Positions 42,424 through 53,029 of a stretch of DNA of 64,000 nt are shown here, one piece after another (the stretch's first letter is position 1; the number at the start of each line of letters is the position of its first letter). The stretch comes from Acidimicrobiaceae bacterium (lineage in GTDB: Bacteria; Actinomycetota; Acidimicrobiia; Acidimicrobiales; RAAP-2). Location of the stretch: contig PLZF01000031.1 of assembly GCA_003152015.1 (NCBI GenBank), forward strand, positions 614 to 64,613, in the 5' to 3' direction. Under the pieces are notes generated by a model. The model ran no database searches and was not told where the DNA came from. It worked only from the letters and a program-made list of their open reading frames with translations. The translations under genes were made by a program, and so were the position numbers.

Positions 42424-43819
42424 CGAGGCTCCACCGAGGCTCATCGGAACCACTGAGGTCAGAGAGGACCGATGACACCAGGACGGGAAGGTCACCGGCC
42501 ATCAGCCCCTGCCCAGGGCCCCGATCTGCCGCCCGGCCATGAACGTGGGCGGCCAGGGCAGCCGCCTCGAGGGGTGCCATCCCCCGAGCCAACATGGCGC
42601 CGATGATGCCCGAGAGCACGTCACCGGTACCGGCGGTGGCCAATCGGGGCGATCCTGCCATCGCCACCAGGCAGCGGCCCGACGGATCGGCCGTCGCGGT
42701 GGTGGATCCCTTTACCAAAACCACGACTCCCGACGCCCTGGACAGCCGCCGTGCCGCCTCGATCCGGTCGGCTCCCGCCGGCTTGCCCATCAACCGTTCG
42801 TACTCGCCGTCGTGTGGTGTCAGTACCACCGGCGCCTTGTGGCCGAGGGGATGAGTGCCATCCAGGCAGCCCAGAGCGAACAACCCATCTGCGTCCACCA
42901 CCACCGGGATGTCCGAGGAACTCACCAGCCTTTGCACCTCTTCCACCGTCGACGGGTCGCGCCCGAGCCCCGGGCCGACCACCACGGCCGAGCATCGGCG
43001 GGACATGTCCAGAGCCACATCGGACCAACCCCGGTCCGGCAGCGGCACACTCACGCTTTCGGATGGGCCCGCGTCGGCCACATCCTCCCCGGGCACACCG
43101 AGCCGAACCATCCCCGCTCCGGTCCGAAAGGCCGCCCGGGCGCACATCCCAGCGGCACCGGTCATCCCGGGAGAACCGGCCACCACCAGTACCGCAGAGC
43201 TCCACTTGTGATCGTTTCGGCCACGAGATGGAAGGAGTGCTGCCACGTCCCGGTCCTCCATCACACTGAGTCGGGGGTGACCGACCGGGATGCCTATGTC
43301 GGCCACGGTGACCCGGCCGGCCAGACCGACCCCGTCGCCCTGTAGGAGACCCGGCTTGAGTGCCACGAAGGTCACCGTCCGATCGGCCCGGAGCGGGCGA
43401 CCGGAACCTTCACCCGTGTCACCATTCACCCCCGACGGGATGTCGACCGCCAACACCGGAGTCCCAGGATGCACCACAGGCGCCATGTACTCGCCACGGA
43501 ACCCCGTTCCGTACGCCGCGTCGATCACCAGATCGAGGTCCACGCCGCCGTCCACGCCGCCGTCCACGCCCCCGGCTTCGACCACCGTGACCCGGGCACC
43601 ACGACGTCGAAGCTTTCCGGCCGCGATCCGGCCATCGGCACCGTTGTTCCCCTTCCCCGCCACCACCAAGACACGGCGTCCGTACGCTCCACCCATCATC
43701 TCGAGGGCCACCAATGCCACCGCGTGGCCGGCCCGTTCGACCAGCACGTCCAGTGGCGTCGACGCCTGGACCGCAGCATCAACGGCCTGCATCTCAGAGA
43801 CGGTGAGGACCGGTCGCAC
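42416..43819 (-). CDS. Bifunctional NAD(P)H-hydrate epimerase / ADP-dependent dehydratase
   Basis: YjeF_N (VLVVAGKGNNGADGRIAAGKLRRRG) plus carbohydrate-kinase-like C-terminus (VLTPHDGEYERLMG, ATAGTGDVLSGIIGAML). Confidence 0.93.
   Translation of the reverse strand: MRPVLTVSEMQAVDAAVQASTPLDVLVERAGHAVALVALEMMGGAYGRRVLVVAGKGNNGADGRIAAGKLRRRGARVTVVEAGGVDGGVDGGVDLDLVIDAAYGTGFRGEYMAPVVHPGTPVLAVDIPSGVNGDTGEGSGRPLRADRTVTFVALKPGLLQGDGVGLAGRVTVADIGIPVGHPRLSVMEDRDVAALLPSRGRNDHKWSSAVLVVAGSPGMTGAAGMCARAAFRTGAGMVRLGVPGEDVADAGPSESVSVPLPDRGWSDVALDMSRRCSAVVVGPGLGRDPSTVEEVQRLVSSSDIPVVVDADGLFALGCLDGTHPLGHKAPVVLTPHDGEYERLMGKPAGADRIEAARRLSRASGVVVLVKGSTTATADPSGRCLVAMAGSPRLATAGTGDVLSGIIGAMLARGMAPLEAAALAAHVHGRAADRGPGQGLMAGDLPVLVSSVLSDLSGSDEPRWSLDG
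43538..43573. repeat. In-frame 12-bp tandem repeat, 3 copies, inside the NAD(P)HX epimerase/dehydratase gene
   Basis: gtccacgccgcc x2 plus gtccacgccccc; encodes GGVDGGVDGGVD. Confidence 0.9.
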
Positions 43820-43828
43820 AGGTCGACG

Positions 43829-44275
43829 CTACGACGCAGTCCCGGCCCGTGCTGATCCACGGGCCGGGGCCACATATTCGGCCACCACGAACGCCATGGC
43901 CATCTGGTCGGTATGGGTCAGCGAGAGGTGCCAACCGGTGACCTCGGATCGCCGCGCCAGATCGGCGGCAGCATGGTGAAGCAGGAGGGTGGGGGCACCC
44001 AGGCCGACCCGGACCACCTCCACGTCGGTGAATCGGAAGGCCCCGAGCCCGACGCCGAGTGCCTTCATGGTGGCCTCCTTGGCGGCGAACCGGGTGGCCA
44101 TCCGCGGAATCGGGTCGGTGGCCCGGGTGGCATAGGCCAATTCCGACTCGGTGAACAGCCGTTCGGCCATGGAGGGCCGTCGAGCCAGTAGCTCTCGCAG
44201 GCGGGCGACTTCCACCCCATCCACCCCGATGCCGACCAGCCTGCAGCCGCCGACCGTCCCGGTGCCCGTATCCAT
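43829..44275 (-). CDS. acpS: Holo-[acyl-carrier-protein] synthase
   Basis: VGIGVDGVEVARLRELL, RFAAKEATMKALGVGLG, WHLSLTHTDQMAMAFVV. Confidence 0.93.
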   Translation of the reverse strand: MDTGTGTVGGCRLVGIGVDGVEVARLRELLARRPSMAERLFTESELAYATRATDPIPRMATRFAAKEATMKALGVGLGAFRFTDVEVVRVGLGAPTLLLHHAAADLARRSEVTGWHLSLTHTDQMAMAFVVAEYVAPARGSARAGTAS

Positions 44276-44291
44276 TACCTGACAGATACCT

Positions 44292-46148
44292 TCACTCGAC
44301 GGTGACTACCTTGGCCAGGTTGCGGGGACGATCAACGTCGAGACCGTGCAGCCGGGCCATCGAATAGGCGAACAATTGCAGCGGTACCACGTCGACGATG
44401 GGGGAGAACAGCTGGTGGGTCTCTGGAACCCACAGGACGGCATCCGCTTGCCGCTCCGTCTCTTCGTCACCGTCGTTGGCCACCAACACCACGGTGGCGC
44501 CGCGACTTTTCACCTCCGCCACGTTGGCCATCATTTTTTCCCACAGGTGGGTGCGGGTGGCGACCCCGATCACCACTGTTCCCGGTTCCACCACCGCGAT
44601 GGGACCGTGCTTCAGCTCACCGGCGGGAAACCCCTCGGCCCATAGGTACGAGAGCTCTTTCAGCTTGAGCGCGCCTTCCAGCGCCACCGGATAACCGACA
44701 TGGCGTCCGAGGAAGATGAATGACGGCGAGGCCCGATAAGCGGTGGCGACCACCTCGACGTCGGCCGCCCTCTCCAATGCGGTCTCCACCTTGTCGGGCA
44801 ACGCACCCATGGCGTCGAGAAACTCCCGGGCTTCGTGGGGGTAGAGCGTTCCCCGGGTCTGAGCCAGGTAGAGAGCCAGGATCTCCAGCGCGGTGATCTG
44901 GGCGAGGTGGGTCTTGGTCGACGCCACCCCTATCTCCGGCCCGGCCCGGGTGTAGAGCACCGCGTCGGCTTCCCGGGTCATGGACGAATCCACCACGTTG
45001 GAGATGACCAGCACCTTGGCATTCCATCTCCGGGCTTCCCGCAGGGCCTGCAAGGTATCGACGGTCTCGCCGGATTGGCTCACCCCGATCACCAGCGTCC
45101 GGGAGTCGAGGACCGGATCGCGATAGCGGAACTCGCTGGAGATGTCGATTTCGACCGGCAGCCTCGCCCAATGCTCGATGGCGTATTTGGCCATGAGCCC
45201 GGCGTGGTAGCTACTCCCGCAGGCCACGATGAACACCTTGTCGATGGAGCGAAGTTCATCGTCGGAGATGCGGACCTCGTCGAGCGCCAGGGTGCCGTCG
45301 GGGAGCAACCGGTCGAGCAGGGTGTTGGCCACCGCCATCGGTTGCTCGTGCATCTCCTTGCTCATGTAGTCAGGGTAACCGTCCTTCCGGGCGGCATCGA
45401 GGTCGTAGTCCACCGTGCGCAGGGGTGGGATGACCTCGGTACCATCGAGGGTGGTCACCCTGATCGATCCCGGACGCAGCTCGGCGATCTGATCGTCCTC
45501 GAGGAGCAGGAACGAGCGGGTACGCCCGAGCAGGGCGGGGATATCCGAGGCCAGCATTGCCTCCGTCTCGGTGAGTCCCATGACCAACGGGGATACCCGG
45601 CGGGCCGCAACGATCAGGTCGGGCTCACCGGAGTGGATCACGGCGATGGCGAAGTAGCCGCGGACCCGTCGGAGGGTCTCTCGTACCGCACCGACCAAAC
45701 CAGCCTCGGGGTGGGTTCCAAGTTCGGATTCGATCAGATGGGCCAGGACCTCGGTGTCGGTGTCCGATTCCAGGTGGTGGCCGGCCAGGACCAACTCGTC
45801 GCTGAGCTCGAGGTGATTCTCGATGATCCCGTTGTGGACCAGGGCCAGCTGGCCGGTGCAGTCGACGTGGGGGTGGGCATTGGCTTCGGAGGGGCGACCA
45901 TGGGTGGCCCACCGAGTGTGACCGATACCTGTGGACGAGCCCGGCGGGGCATCCTCGGTCCGCTTGACCAAGTCCTCGAGCGACCGGGTGCCGTTGGCGG
46001 CCCGGGCCCGCCACAGCGGGCCACCGTCGGTGGCCGGGAGAACCGCCAGTCCGGCGGAGTCGTACCCCCGGTACTCGAGTCGGGCAAGGCCCTCGAGAAG
46101 AACGTCAAGCGTCTCTTCGCCTCCGGTGATCCCGATGATGCCGCACAT
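44292..46148 (-). CDS. glmS: Glutamine-fructose-6-phosphate aminotransferase
   Basis: MCGIIGITGG, LARLEYRGYDSAGLAVL, GHTRWATHGRPSEANAHPH, CGSSYHAGLMAKYAIE, PRNLAKVVTVE. Confidence 0.97.
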   Translation of the reverse strand: MCGIIGITGGEETLDVLLEGLARLEYRGYDSAGLAVLPATDGGPLWRARAANGTRSLEDLVKRTEDAPPGSSTGIGHTRWATHGRPSEANAHPHVDCTGQLALVHNGIIENHLELSDELVLAGHHLESDTDTEVLAHLIESELGTHPEAGLVGAVRETLRRVRGYFAIAVIHSGEPDLIVAARRVSPLVMGLTETEAMLASDIPALLGRTRSFLLLEDDQIAELRPGSIRVTTLDGTEVIPPLRTVDYDLDAARKDGYPDYMSKEMHEQPMAVANTLLDRLLPDGTLALDEVRISDDELRSIDKVFIVACGSSYHAGLMAKYAIEHWARLPVEIDISSEFRYRDPVLDSRTLVIGVSQSGETVDTLQALREARRWNAKVLVISNVVDSSMTREADAVLYTRAGPEIGVASTKTHLAQITALEILALYLAQTRGTLYPHEAREFLDAMGALPDKVETALERAADVEVVATAYRASPSFIFLGRHVGYPVALEGALKLKELSYLWAEGFPAGELKHGPIAVVEPGTVVIGVATRTHLWEKMMANVAEVKSRGATVVLVANDGDEETERQADAVLWVPETHQLFSPIVDVVPLQLFAYSMARLHGLDVDRPRNLAKVVTVE

Positions 46149-46159
46149 TGGGGTCGAGG

Positions 46160-47536
46160 CTAGTTGCCCGACTGGCTCAGGGACGCCGCCGCGTGCAACT
46201 CGTGCCTGACCAGTGCGCTCAACCGCTGCGCCACCTCCTCGGCCACCCCGTTGCCCGGCGCCTCCACCATGACCCGCACCAAGGTCTCCGTCCCACTGGG
46301 CCGCAACAGGACCCGCCCCTGCTCACCCAGTCGCGTCTCCTCTTCGGCCACGGCCGACCACACCGCATCAGCCGCCGCCAACAGACCGGGGTCGGGAACC
46401 TGGACATTCACCAGAACCTGGGGAACTCGGGTCACCAAGCCGTCGAGCAGTTCGGCCAGTGGCTTCTTCGACCTCGCCATCAGGTCGGCCAGGATCAGCC
46501 CGGTGAGGAGCCCGTCCCCGGTGGTGGCCATCCGCCGGAAGATGATGTGCCCGGACTGCTCGCCCCCCAGTGCCAACCCATCGGCATCGAGGGCTGCCAG
46601 GACGTGGCGGTCGCCCACCGGGGTCTCCTTCACCGTGATCCCCCGGTGCTCCATGGCCAGCTTGAACCCCAGGTTGGTCATGACGGTCACCACCACCGTA
46701 TTGCCGGCCAACTGGCCGCGCTCAGCCAGATCGACGGTGAACAGGGCAAGCAGTTCGTCACCACCGATGGTCGCCCCGGCGGCGTCGACCGCCAACAGTC
46801 GGTCGGCGTCCCCGTCCAGGGCGAGCCCCAGATCGGCTCCGTGTTCGACCACTGCGGCAGCCAACGTGTCGGTGTGGGTGGATCCGCAGCCGGAATTGAT
46901 ATTGGACCCGTCCGGCTCACACCCGATGGCGACCACCTCGGCTCCCACCTCTTCGTACAGGCGGGCGGCGATCTCCGCCGCGGCCCCGTTGGCCCCATCG
47001 ACCACCAGCCGCAGGCCGTCCAGACGACGACCCTCGAGCAGTGAGACCAGGTGGGCGAGGTAGGCATCGGCGGCGCCCGGCTCGCTCACCACCCGGCCGA
47101 CACCAAAGCCCTCGGGACTGCGGGGCCCCCGGACACCGGGGTCGAGGACCTGATCCAACTCCTCTTCGATGGCCGTCTCTGTCTCCACCGACAGCTTGGT
47201 CCCACCTCGGGCGAACAGCTTGATGCCATTGTCGGCGAAGGGGTTGTGCGATGCCGAGATCACCGCCCCGGGAATGTCCCGAACGGCGGACAACCAGGCA
47301 ATGGCCGGGGTAGGAAGAATCCCTACGTCAATGACGTCCGCCCCCTCCCCGGCAAGACCGGCGGAGAGCGCTGCCTGGAGCATGGGGCCCGAACGGCGGG
47401 TATCCCTGCCGACCACAAAGGAGGTCGCCAATAGTTTCCGCGCCGTGGCCCGCCCGATGGCCAGCACCAGTTCCGGCGAAAGCTCGGCGTTGGCAACTCC
47501 CCGAACACCATCAGTGCCGAACCGTGCGCGCCCCAT
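46160..47536 (-). CDS. glmM: Phosphoglucosamine mutase
   Basis: RARFGTDGVRGVANAELSPE, VISASHNPFADNGIKLF, LDGDADRLLAVD, RPSGTETLVRVMVEA. Confidence 0.97.
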   Translation of the reverse strand: MGRARFGTDGVRGVANAELSPELVLAIGRATARKLLATSFVVGRDTRRSGPMLQAALSAGLAGEGADVIDVGILPTPAIAWLSAVRDIPGAVISASHNPFADNGIKLFARGGTKLSVETETAIEEELDQVLDPGVRGPRSPEGFGVGRVVSEPGAADAYLAHLVSLLEGRRLDGLRLVVDGANGAAAEIAARLYEEVGAEVVAIGCEPDGSNINSGCGSTHTDTLAAAVVEHGADLGLALDGDADRLLAVDAAGATIGGDELLALFTVDLAERGQLAGNTVVVTVMTNLGFKLAMEHRGITVKETPVGDRHVLAALDADGLALGGEQSGHIIFRRMATTGDGLLTGLILADLMARSKKPLAELLDGLVTRVPQVLVNVQVPDPGLLAAADAVWSAVAEEETRLGEQGRVLLRPSGTETLVRVMVEAPGNGVAEEVAQRLSALVRHELHAAASLSQSGN

Positions 47537-47540
47537 CGGA

Positions 47541-47939
47541 CTACCGCTTGGAGTACTGAGGAGCCTTGCGGGCCTTCTTGAGGCCGTACTTCTTCGATTC
47601 CTTCTCGCGGGAGTCGCGGGTAAGGAAGCCGGCCTTCTTCAACGCTCCCCGGAGCTCGGGGTCCATATGGATCAGTGCCCGGGCGATCCCCATACGGAAG
47701 GCACCTGCCTGACCGGATACGCCACCGCCATCGATGGTGACGTCGATGTTCCACGACTCAGCCGTCTCGGTCAGCCGCAGCGGCTCGGTCACCAACATGC
47801 GGTGGGTGGCCGACGTGAAGTACTCCTCGAACTTGAGCTTATTGACGGTGATGGTGCCCTGGCCCGGGCGGAAGCGCACGCGCGCCACCGCTCGCTTGCG
47901 TCGTCCGGTGGTCTGGCAGAGTGGGGCGGCGTTGGCCAC
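47541..47939 (-). CDS. rpsI: Ribosomal protein S9
   Basis: [24 protein letters not shown] ... [24 protein letters not shown]. Confidence 0.98.
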   Translation of the reverse strand: MANAAPLCQTTGRRKRAVARVRFRPGQGTITVNKLKFEEYFTSATHRMLVTEPLRLTETAESWNIDVTIDGGGVSGQAGAFRMGIARALIHMDPELRGALKKAGFLTRDSREKESKKYGLKKARKAPQYSKR

Positions 47940-47988
47940 GAAATGCTCCTAGTCGTCGATTCGTTCTATCGGCCTGATGAGTTGGCGA

Positions 47989-48456
47989 TCACGCACCGCT
48001 CCGGACGGACACCGTTCGGCGTGCACCCGGAAACTCCAAAGGCTCGGGGGACTGTGCTGCATGCGGATGCTCGGGGCCGTTGTAGACCTTGAGCTTGTCG
48101 ATCATCTGACGGCCCAGGCGGTTCCTCGGGAGCATGCCCCGAATCGCATTCCGGACCACTTCGTCGGCACGCTCCACCATCAGGTCGGCATAGGCGGTCG
48201 ACCGAAGACCTCCCGGGTAGCCACTGTGGCGGTAGGCCAACTTGGTTTCGGCCTTACCCGCCGTCAACACCACTTTGTCGGCGTTGATCACGATCACGTG
48301 ATCGCCGGTGTCCACGTGGGGAGCAAAGATGGGCTTGTGTTTGCCCCGGAGGATGGATGCCACCTCAGTGGACAACCGGCCGAGTACGAGGCCGTCGGCG
48401 TCCACCACATGCCAGGCACGGGTGATATCACTGGGCTTGGGAGAGAACGTGCGCAC
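47989..48456 (-). CDS. rplM: Ribosomal protein L13
   Basis: VRTFSPKPSDITRAWHVVDADGLVLGRLSTEVASILRGKHKP, GMLPRNRLGRQMIDKLKVYNGPEHPH; GTG start. Confidence 0.97.
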   Translation of the reverse strand: MRTFSPKPSDITRAWHVVDADGLVLGRLSTEVASILRGKHKPIFAPHVDTGDHVIVINADKVVLTAGKAETKLAYRHSGYPGGLRSTAYADLMVERADEVVRNAIRGMLPRNRLGRQMIDKLKVYNGPEHPHAAQSPEPLEFPGARRTVSVRSGA

Positions 48457-48602
48457 AAGAAGTCCTTGGTTCGGTAAGGCCGGGCTGAAGATCCCGCGGG
48501 TGCAGGACCAATCCCACCGACAACCGGTGGGCTCCTCTGTGTGACCACAGGGAAGGTGTCCGTGGACGGCCACGCCCAGCGGGTTACCACGATACGACGA
48601 AA

Positions 48603-49466
48603 TCACCCTGGTGAGCAAGCCGGACCTGCGTCGTAACGCACGGCCATCAGAGTCAGCCCACCCGGTGGGGCTGGTTGCGAGGCCTGCTGGCGATCGGCGG
48701 AACGCAGTATCCAGGTGATATCTGAGGGTCGCTTCTTCCCCCGACCCACGTCGACGAGGGTCCCCACCAGGGATCGGACCATCTGGTGGCAGAAGGCATT
48801 GGCGTCGATCTCGAAGGCCAGCAGACGCCCGTCCACCGGGAGCAGTGCCTTTCCCTTTGAGCCATCCACCAGCGACCAGCGCGCATCGAAGACCCGCCGC
48901 ACGATCGGGTCGTCGGCGGTCGTCCCGGGAGCTCGCCGGCAGAAGGCCCGGAAGTCGTGCTCGCCCAGAATGGCATCGGCGGCGGCGGACATGGTGCGCA
49001 CATCGAGCGGTTCGGTGACGTGCCAGGCCAAATGGGCCAGCAGCGGATCGGAGGTCGGACCATTGACGACCAGGTACCGATATCGTCGCCCGGTAGCGGA
49101 GCGGCGGGCGCTGAACGAAAGCGGCACCGGCCCCGCCTCCCTGATCACAATGGACGGGCCCAACTGTCGGTTACAGGAGCGCATCACCGCGGCCGGGTCG
49201 AGTCTCGAAGCCACCGAGGTGGGAAGGTCGAAGTGGACGACCTGATCGAGGGCGTGCACGCCGGCATCGGTGCGTCCCGCACAGGTGAGGGCGACGTCCA
49301 CCCGTGTCACCAGGCTGAGTGCCTCACATAGGGCACCGGCCACGGTGACCTGCCCGCTCTGGGCGGCAAACCCCCGGAATCTCGATCCGTCGTATGCGAG
49401 CCGAAGACGCCAGCGGACGACCTCAGGGTTGGTTCCCTCAGCGGGGGGAACCACTCCAGCAGTCAC
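48603..49466 (-). CDS. truA: tRNA pseudouridine(38-40) synthase
   Basis: [60 protein letters not shown]. Confidence 0.95.
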   Translation of the reverse strand: MTAGVVPPAEGTNPEVVRWRLRLAYDGSRFRGFAAQSGQVTVAGALCEALSLVTRVDVALTCAGRTDAGVHALDQVVHFDLPTSVASRLDPAAVMRSCNRQLGPSIVIREAGPVPLSFSARRSATGRRYRYLVVNGPTSDPLLAHLAWHVTEPLDVRTMSAAADAILGEHDFRAFCRRAPGTTADDPIVRRVFDARWSLVDGSKGKALLPVDGRLLAFEIDANAFCHQMVRSLVGTLVDVGRGKKRPSDITWILRSADRQQASQPAPPGGLTLMAVRYDAGPACSPG

Positions 49467-49816
49467 ACCAATTCGATACGGGCCATTGGGGCGTTGTCAC
49501 CCGCACGGTTGCCCAGCTTCAGGATGCGGGTATACCCACCCGGCCGTTCGACATAGCGAGGGCCGATCTCCTCGAACAGCTTGTGCGCCATGTCCTTGTC
49601 ACGGATGAACCCGACCACATGGCGATGACGAGCGATGCCCCCCTTGGCGGCGGCGGTGATGACCTTCTCGGCCACCGGACGCAGCGCCTTGGCTTTGGCC
49701 TCGGTCGTCACCAGGTACTCAGCCGCTATCAACGAGGCGACCAAGTTTCCCATCATCGCCTTCTGATGGGCAGAGCTACCGCCGAACCGGCGGCCCTTCT
49801 TCGGAGTGCCGAGCAT
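49463..49816 (-). CDS. rplQ: Ribosomal protein L17
   Basis: [55 protein letters not shown]-type sequence. Confidence 0.97.
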   Translation of the reverse strand: MLGTPKKGRRFGGSSAHQKAMMGNLVASLIAAEYLVTTEAKAKALRPVAEKVITAAAKGGIARHRHVVGFIRDKDMAHKLFEEIGPRYVERPGGYTRILKLGNRAGDNAPMARIELV

Positions 49817-49821
49817 GCCGA

Positions 49822-50760
49822 TCAGTCCTTGACCCGCAGGGCGAGGCCCCGCTCATCGAGCTTCTGGAGCACTTCATCGAGCGACTTCTGTCCGAAGTTG
49901 GTGATGTTCAACAAGTCGTCGAGCGTGCGCTCGACCAACTCACCGATGGTGTTGATCTGCGCCCGCTTGAGGCAGTTGCGGGGACGCTCGGTGAGATCGA
50001 GGTCCTCGATGCGAAGGTCGAGATCAGGCGAACCGGCGCCGACCGCGCCCACTTCCCCGAGCTCGAGGCCTTGGGGCTCGTCCTCGAGATCGGCGACTAG
50101 CCCGACCAAGGTGCGGAGGGTGTCGCCGGCCGATGCCAACGCCTCCCGGGGGGTCAGCGACCCGTCAGTTTCGATGTCGAGGACCAGACGGTCGAAGTCG
50201 GTGGACTGCTCGACCCGGACCGGCTCGACGGTGAAGGCCACCCGGCGGACCGGCGAGAAAATGGCATCGATCGGGATGACGCCGATGGTCGAAGACCGCT
50301 TGTTCTTGTCAGCTGAGGCGTAACCACGGCCGCGCTCCACGGTGAGATCTACCGCCAGGCGACCCTTGGCATTCAACGAGGCGATGTGCTGGGTCGGGCT
50401 GAGGACCTCGACGTCGGAAGACAGCTGGAGATCACCGGCGGTGGCGTCACCGGGCCCGCGCTTGTCAAGGCGCACGGTGACCGGCTCATCGCTGTGCACC
50501 CGGATCAGGATGTCTTTGAGGTTGAGGATGAGGTCGGTGATGTCCTCCTTCACGCCCGGGAGGGTGGTGAACTCGTGGAGGGCTTCGTCGAATCGCACCT
50601 GGGTGATGGCGGCGCCCGGAATCGACGACAGCAGCGTGCGGCGCAGCGAATTGCCAAGCGTATGGCCGAAGCCGGGGTCGAGCGGGCCTACGGCGAACCG
50701 TTGGCGGTTGTCTTCTTCTTCACCGATCGCTTCGACGGTGGGACGCTGGATGATGAGCAT
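49822..50760 (-). CDS. rpoA: RNA polymerase alpha subunit
   Basis: [32 protein letters not shown], alpha-[41 protein letters not shown]. Confidence 0.98.
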   Translation of the reverse strand: MLIIQRPTVEAIGEEEDNRQRFAVGPLDPGFGHTLGNSLRRTLLSSIPGAAITQVRFDEALHEFTTLPGVKEDITDLILNLKDILIRVHSDEPVTVRLDKRGPGDATAGDLQLSSDVEVLSPTQHIASLNAKGRLAVDLTVERGRGYASADKNKRSSTIGVIPIDAIFSPVRRVAFTVEPVRVEQSTDFDRLVLDIETDGSLTPREALASAGDTLRTLVGLVADLEDEPQGLELGEVGAVGAGSPDLDLRIEDLDLTERPRNCLKRAQINTIGELVERTLDDLLNITNFGQKSLDEVLQKLDERGLALRVKD

Positions 50761-50849
50761 GCAGATCGTGGCTCCTCGGCTGTGATGCGCAGGGTTGGTG
50801 TTGGTTCGGATGAGGCAGTTACTGCGGTAATGCGAATGTCCGGATGGGA

Positions 50850-51497
50850 CTACTTCGAGTACAGCTCGACAATGAGTTGCTCTTGGACGGGCTCGTCGAT
50901 GTGCTCGCGCAGGGGCAGCGAGAACACCTTCACCTGAAAGCGGTCACCCTCGGCCTCCAACCACGGCGGCAGTTGGCGATCGAGCGTGTCCATATTCCGG
51001 CGGACGTGGAACATTTCGCGGGACGACTGCTTCAGCGCCACCACATCGTGCTGACGAACCCGGTAGCTGGGAATGGTGACCCGCTTCCCGTTGACCAGGA
51101 CGTGGCCATGCCGGACGAACTGGCGGGCCTGGGACCGGCTGGCGCCCCATCCGGCCCGGAAGGCCACATTGTCGAGACGCTGCTCGAGCATGCGGAGCAG
51201 GTTCTCACCGGTGATACCCGGGGCCCGGCTCGCCTCGACATAGAGATTATGGAACTGCCGTTCGAGCAGGCCATAGATGCGGCGTGCCTTCTGCTTCTCG
51301 CGGAGCTGAGCCAGGTATTCCGAACCCTGGCGCATGCGATCGCGACCGTGCTCACCCGGTGGGTAGGCGCGGCTATGACGATCGGTGACCGCTTCCGATA
51401 CCGGGCATTTCATCGAATAGCAGCGCTCACCCTTCAAAAAGAGCTTGGTGCGCTCCCGGCGGCACAGCCGGCAAACAGGTCCTGTGTAACGAGCCAT
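50850..51497 (-). CDS. rpsD: Ribosomal protein S4
   Basis: ARYTGPVCRLCRRERTKLFLKGERCYS, S4 domain ASRSQARQFVRHGHVLVNGKRVTIPSYRVRQHDVV. Confidence 0.98.
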   Translation of the reverse strand: MARYTGPVCRLCRRERTKLFLKGERCYSMKCPVSEAVTDRHSRAYPPGEHGRDRMRQGSEYLAQLREKQKARRIYGLLERQFHNLYVEASRAPGITGENLLRMLEQRLDNVAFRAGWGASRSQARQFVRHGHVLVNGKRVTIPSYRVRQHDVVALKQSSREMFHVRRNMDTLDRQLPPWLEAEGDRFQVKVFSLPLREHIDEPVQEQLIVELYSK

Positions 51498-51528
51498 GTG
51501 TCTTCCTTACGTCCTTTGTTCCCCGGCC

Positions 51529-51933
51529 TCAGACCCGACGGCGCTTCTTCGGGCGGCAACCATTGTGCGGAATCGGGGTTACGTCCTTGATGCCGGCCAC
51601 TTCGATGCCGGCGGCGGCCAGTGACCTGATGGCGGTCTCCCGGCCGGAGCCCGGACCTCGCACCAGCACGTCGACCCGTCGCACCCCGTGCTCCATGGCC
51701 CTCTTGGCGCACTGTTCGGCAGCCAACTGGGCGGCGAAAGGGGTGGACTTCCGCGAGCCTTTGAATCCCACATTGCCGGCCGAGGCCCACGCCAGGACGT
51801 TGCCCTCAGGATCGGCGATGGAGACGATGGTGTTGTTGAAGGAACTCTTGATGTGGGCGATGCCGTAGGTGACGTTCTTCCGCTCGCGGCGGCGGGGCCG
51901 ACGCGCGGCAGTCGGCTTGGTGGTCTTGGCCAT
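51529..51933 (-). CDS. rpsK: Ribosomal protein S11
   Basis: [65 protein letters not shown]. Confidence 0.98.
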   Translation of the reverse strand: MAKTTKPTAARRPRRRERKNVTYGIAHIKSSFNNTIVSIADPEGNVLAWASAGNVGFKGSRKSTPFAAQLAAEQCAKRAMEHGVRRVDVLVRGPGSGRETAIRSLAAAGIEVAGIKDVTPIPHNGCRPKKRRRV

Positions 51934-52310
51934 TACTTGCGGACCTTCTTCTTCCCGGCGACCGTCTTCTTCGGTCCCTTACGTGTGCGAGCGTTGGTAT
52001 GGGTGCGTTGGCCATGGACCGGCAGGCCCTTGCGGTGTCGGATGCCCTGGTAACAGCCGATCTCCATTTTGCGTTTGATGTCCTGGGACACGTCGCGTCG
52101 CAGGTCTCCCTCGACGGCGAAGTTGGCATCGATGTAGGTACGGAGTTGGGTGACCTCTTCGTCGGTCAGGTCGCGGACCCGGGTGTCGCGACTCGTCCCG
52201 GTGGAGTCGCAGATCCGCTGCGACGACGTCAGTCCGATGCCATAGATATAGGTAAGCGAGATCTCCAACCGCTTTTCGCGGGGGATGTCTACGCCTGAGA
52301 TGCGGGCCAC
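51933..52310 (-). CDS. rpsM: Ribosomal protein S13
   Basis: [75 protein letters not shown] start at 52310. Confidence 0.97.
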   Translation of the reverse strand: MARISGVDIPREKRLEISLTYIYGIGLTSSQRICDSTGTSRDTRVRDLTDEEVTQLRTYIDANFAVEGDLRRDVSQDIKRKMEIGCYQGIRHRKGLPVHGQRTHTNARTRKGPKKTVAGKKKVRK

Positions 52311-52348
52311 AGTGCCTTCCTTCTTCTTCCTTGCCTGGTCCGCGAGCC

Positions 52349-52462
52349 CTAACCCTGCCGCTGCTTGTGGCGGGGGTTCTCGCAGATGACTACAACCCGC
52401 CGATGACGGCGGATCACTTTGCACTTCTCACACATCGGCTTGACACTGGGTCGAACCTTCAC
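52349..52462 (-). CDS. rpmJ: Ribosomal protein L36
   Basis: Read directly (absent from ORF track because short): [40 protein letters not shown] start. Confidence 0.96.
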   Translation of the reverse strand: MKVRPSVKPMCEKCKVIRRHRRVVVICENPRHKQRQG

Positions 52463-52550
52463 GTTTCCGTCCTTGTCTCGTACTGCCCGCACTTAACCTG
52501 TTGTCCACGCCGGTGTGCCGGCTCCGATGGCTGGTCCCGAACCGGTCCCG

Positions 52551-52775
52551 TCACTTGTAGCGGTAGGTGATCCGTCCTCGGGCCAGGTCATAGGGGGTGA
52601 TCTCCACCTGCACACGATCCCCAGGGAGAATCCGGATACGGTGCATCCGCATCTTCCCCGAGCTGTGCGCCAGCACCTTGTGGCCATTTTCCAGTTCGAC
52701 CCGGAACATGGCATTGGGAAGCGGTTCGACGACCGTTCCCTCTAACACGATGGCGTCTTCCTTGGGTTTGGGCAG
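52551..52775 (-). CDS. infA: Translation initiation factor IF-1 (probable CTG start)
   Basis: [L][73 protein letters not shown]; conserved N-terminus lies upstream of the only in-frame GTG (52748). Confidence 0.9.
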   Translation of the reverse strand: MPKPKEDAIVLEGTVVEPLPNAMFRVELENGHKVLAHSSGKMRMHRIRILPGDRVQVEITPYDLARGRITYRYK

Positions 52776-53029
52776 GTGAATCTCCTCGATACTCAGTCAT
52801 TCTTGTCCGCTCGCCCAAAAGGCCAGCGTGCAGCACAGATCGCTGGTAGCCGTCTGTCCGCACCGCCGTCGGACGCACACCAGGTGGGGCACGACCAGAA
52901 GCGGGGTCGACCCGCCATCACACACCGGCGGCGAGCCGAATGACTATTCTAGCTGTTCGGCGACAAATTGCCAGTTCGATTGGGCCCGGGCATGATTCGG
53001 GCCACATTCCGGCGGCATTGGGAGCACGC

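Noticed and set aside
44835-46163. 442-aa plus-strand ORF
   Set aside because: Antisense to glmS, which is unambiguous.
52983-53003. 6-bp stem hairpin (GGCCCG...CGGGCC) downstream of map
   Set aside because: Too short and GC-driven to support a terminator call without a U-tract or conservation.
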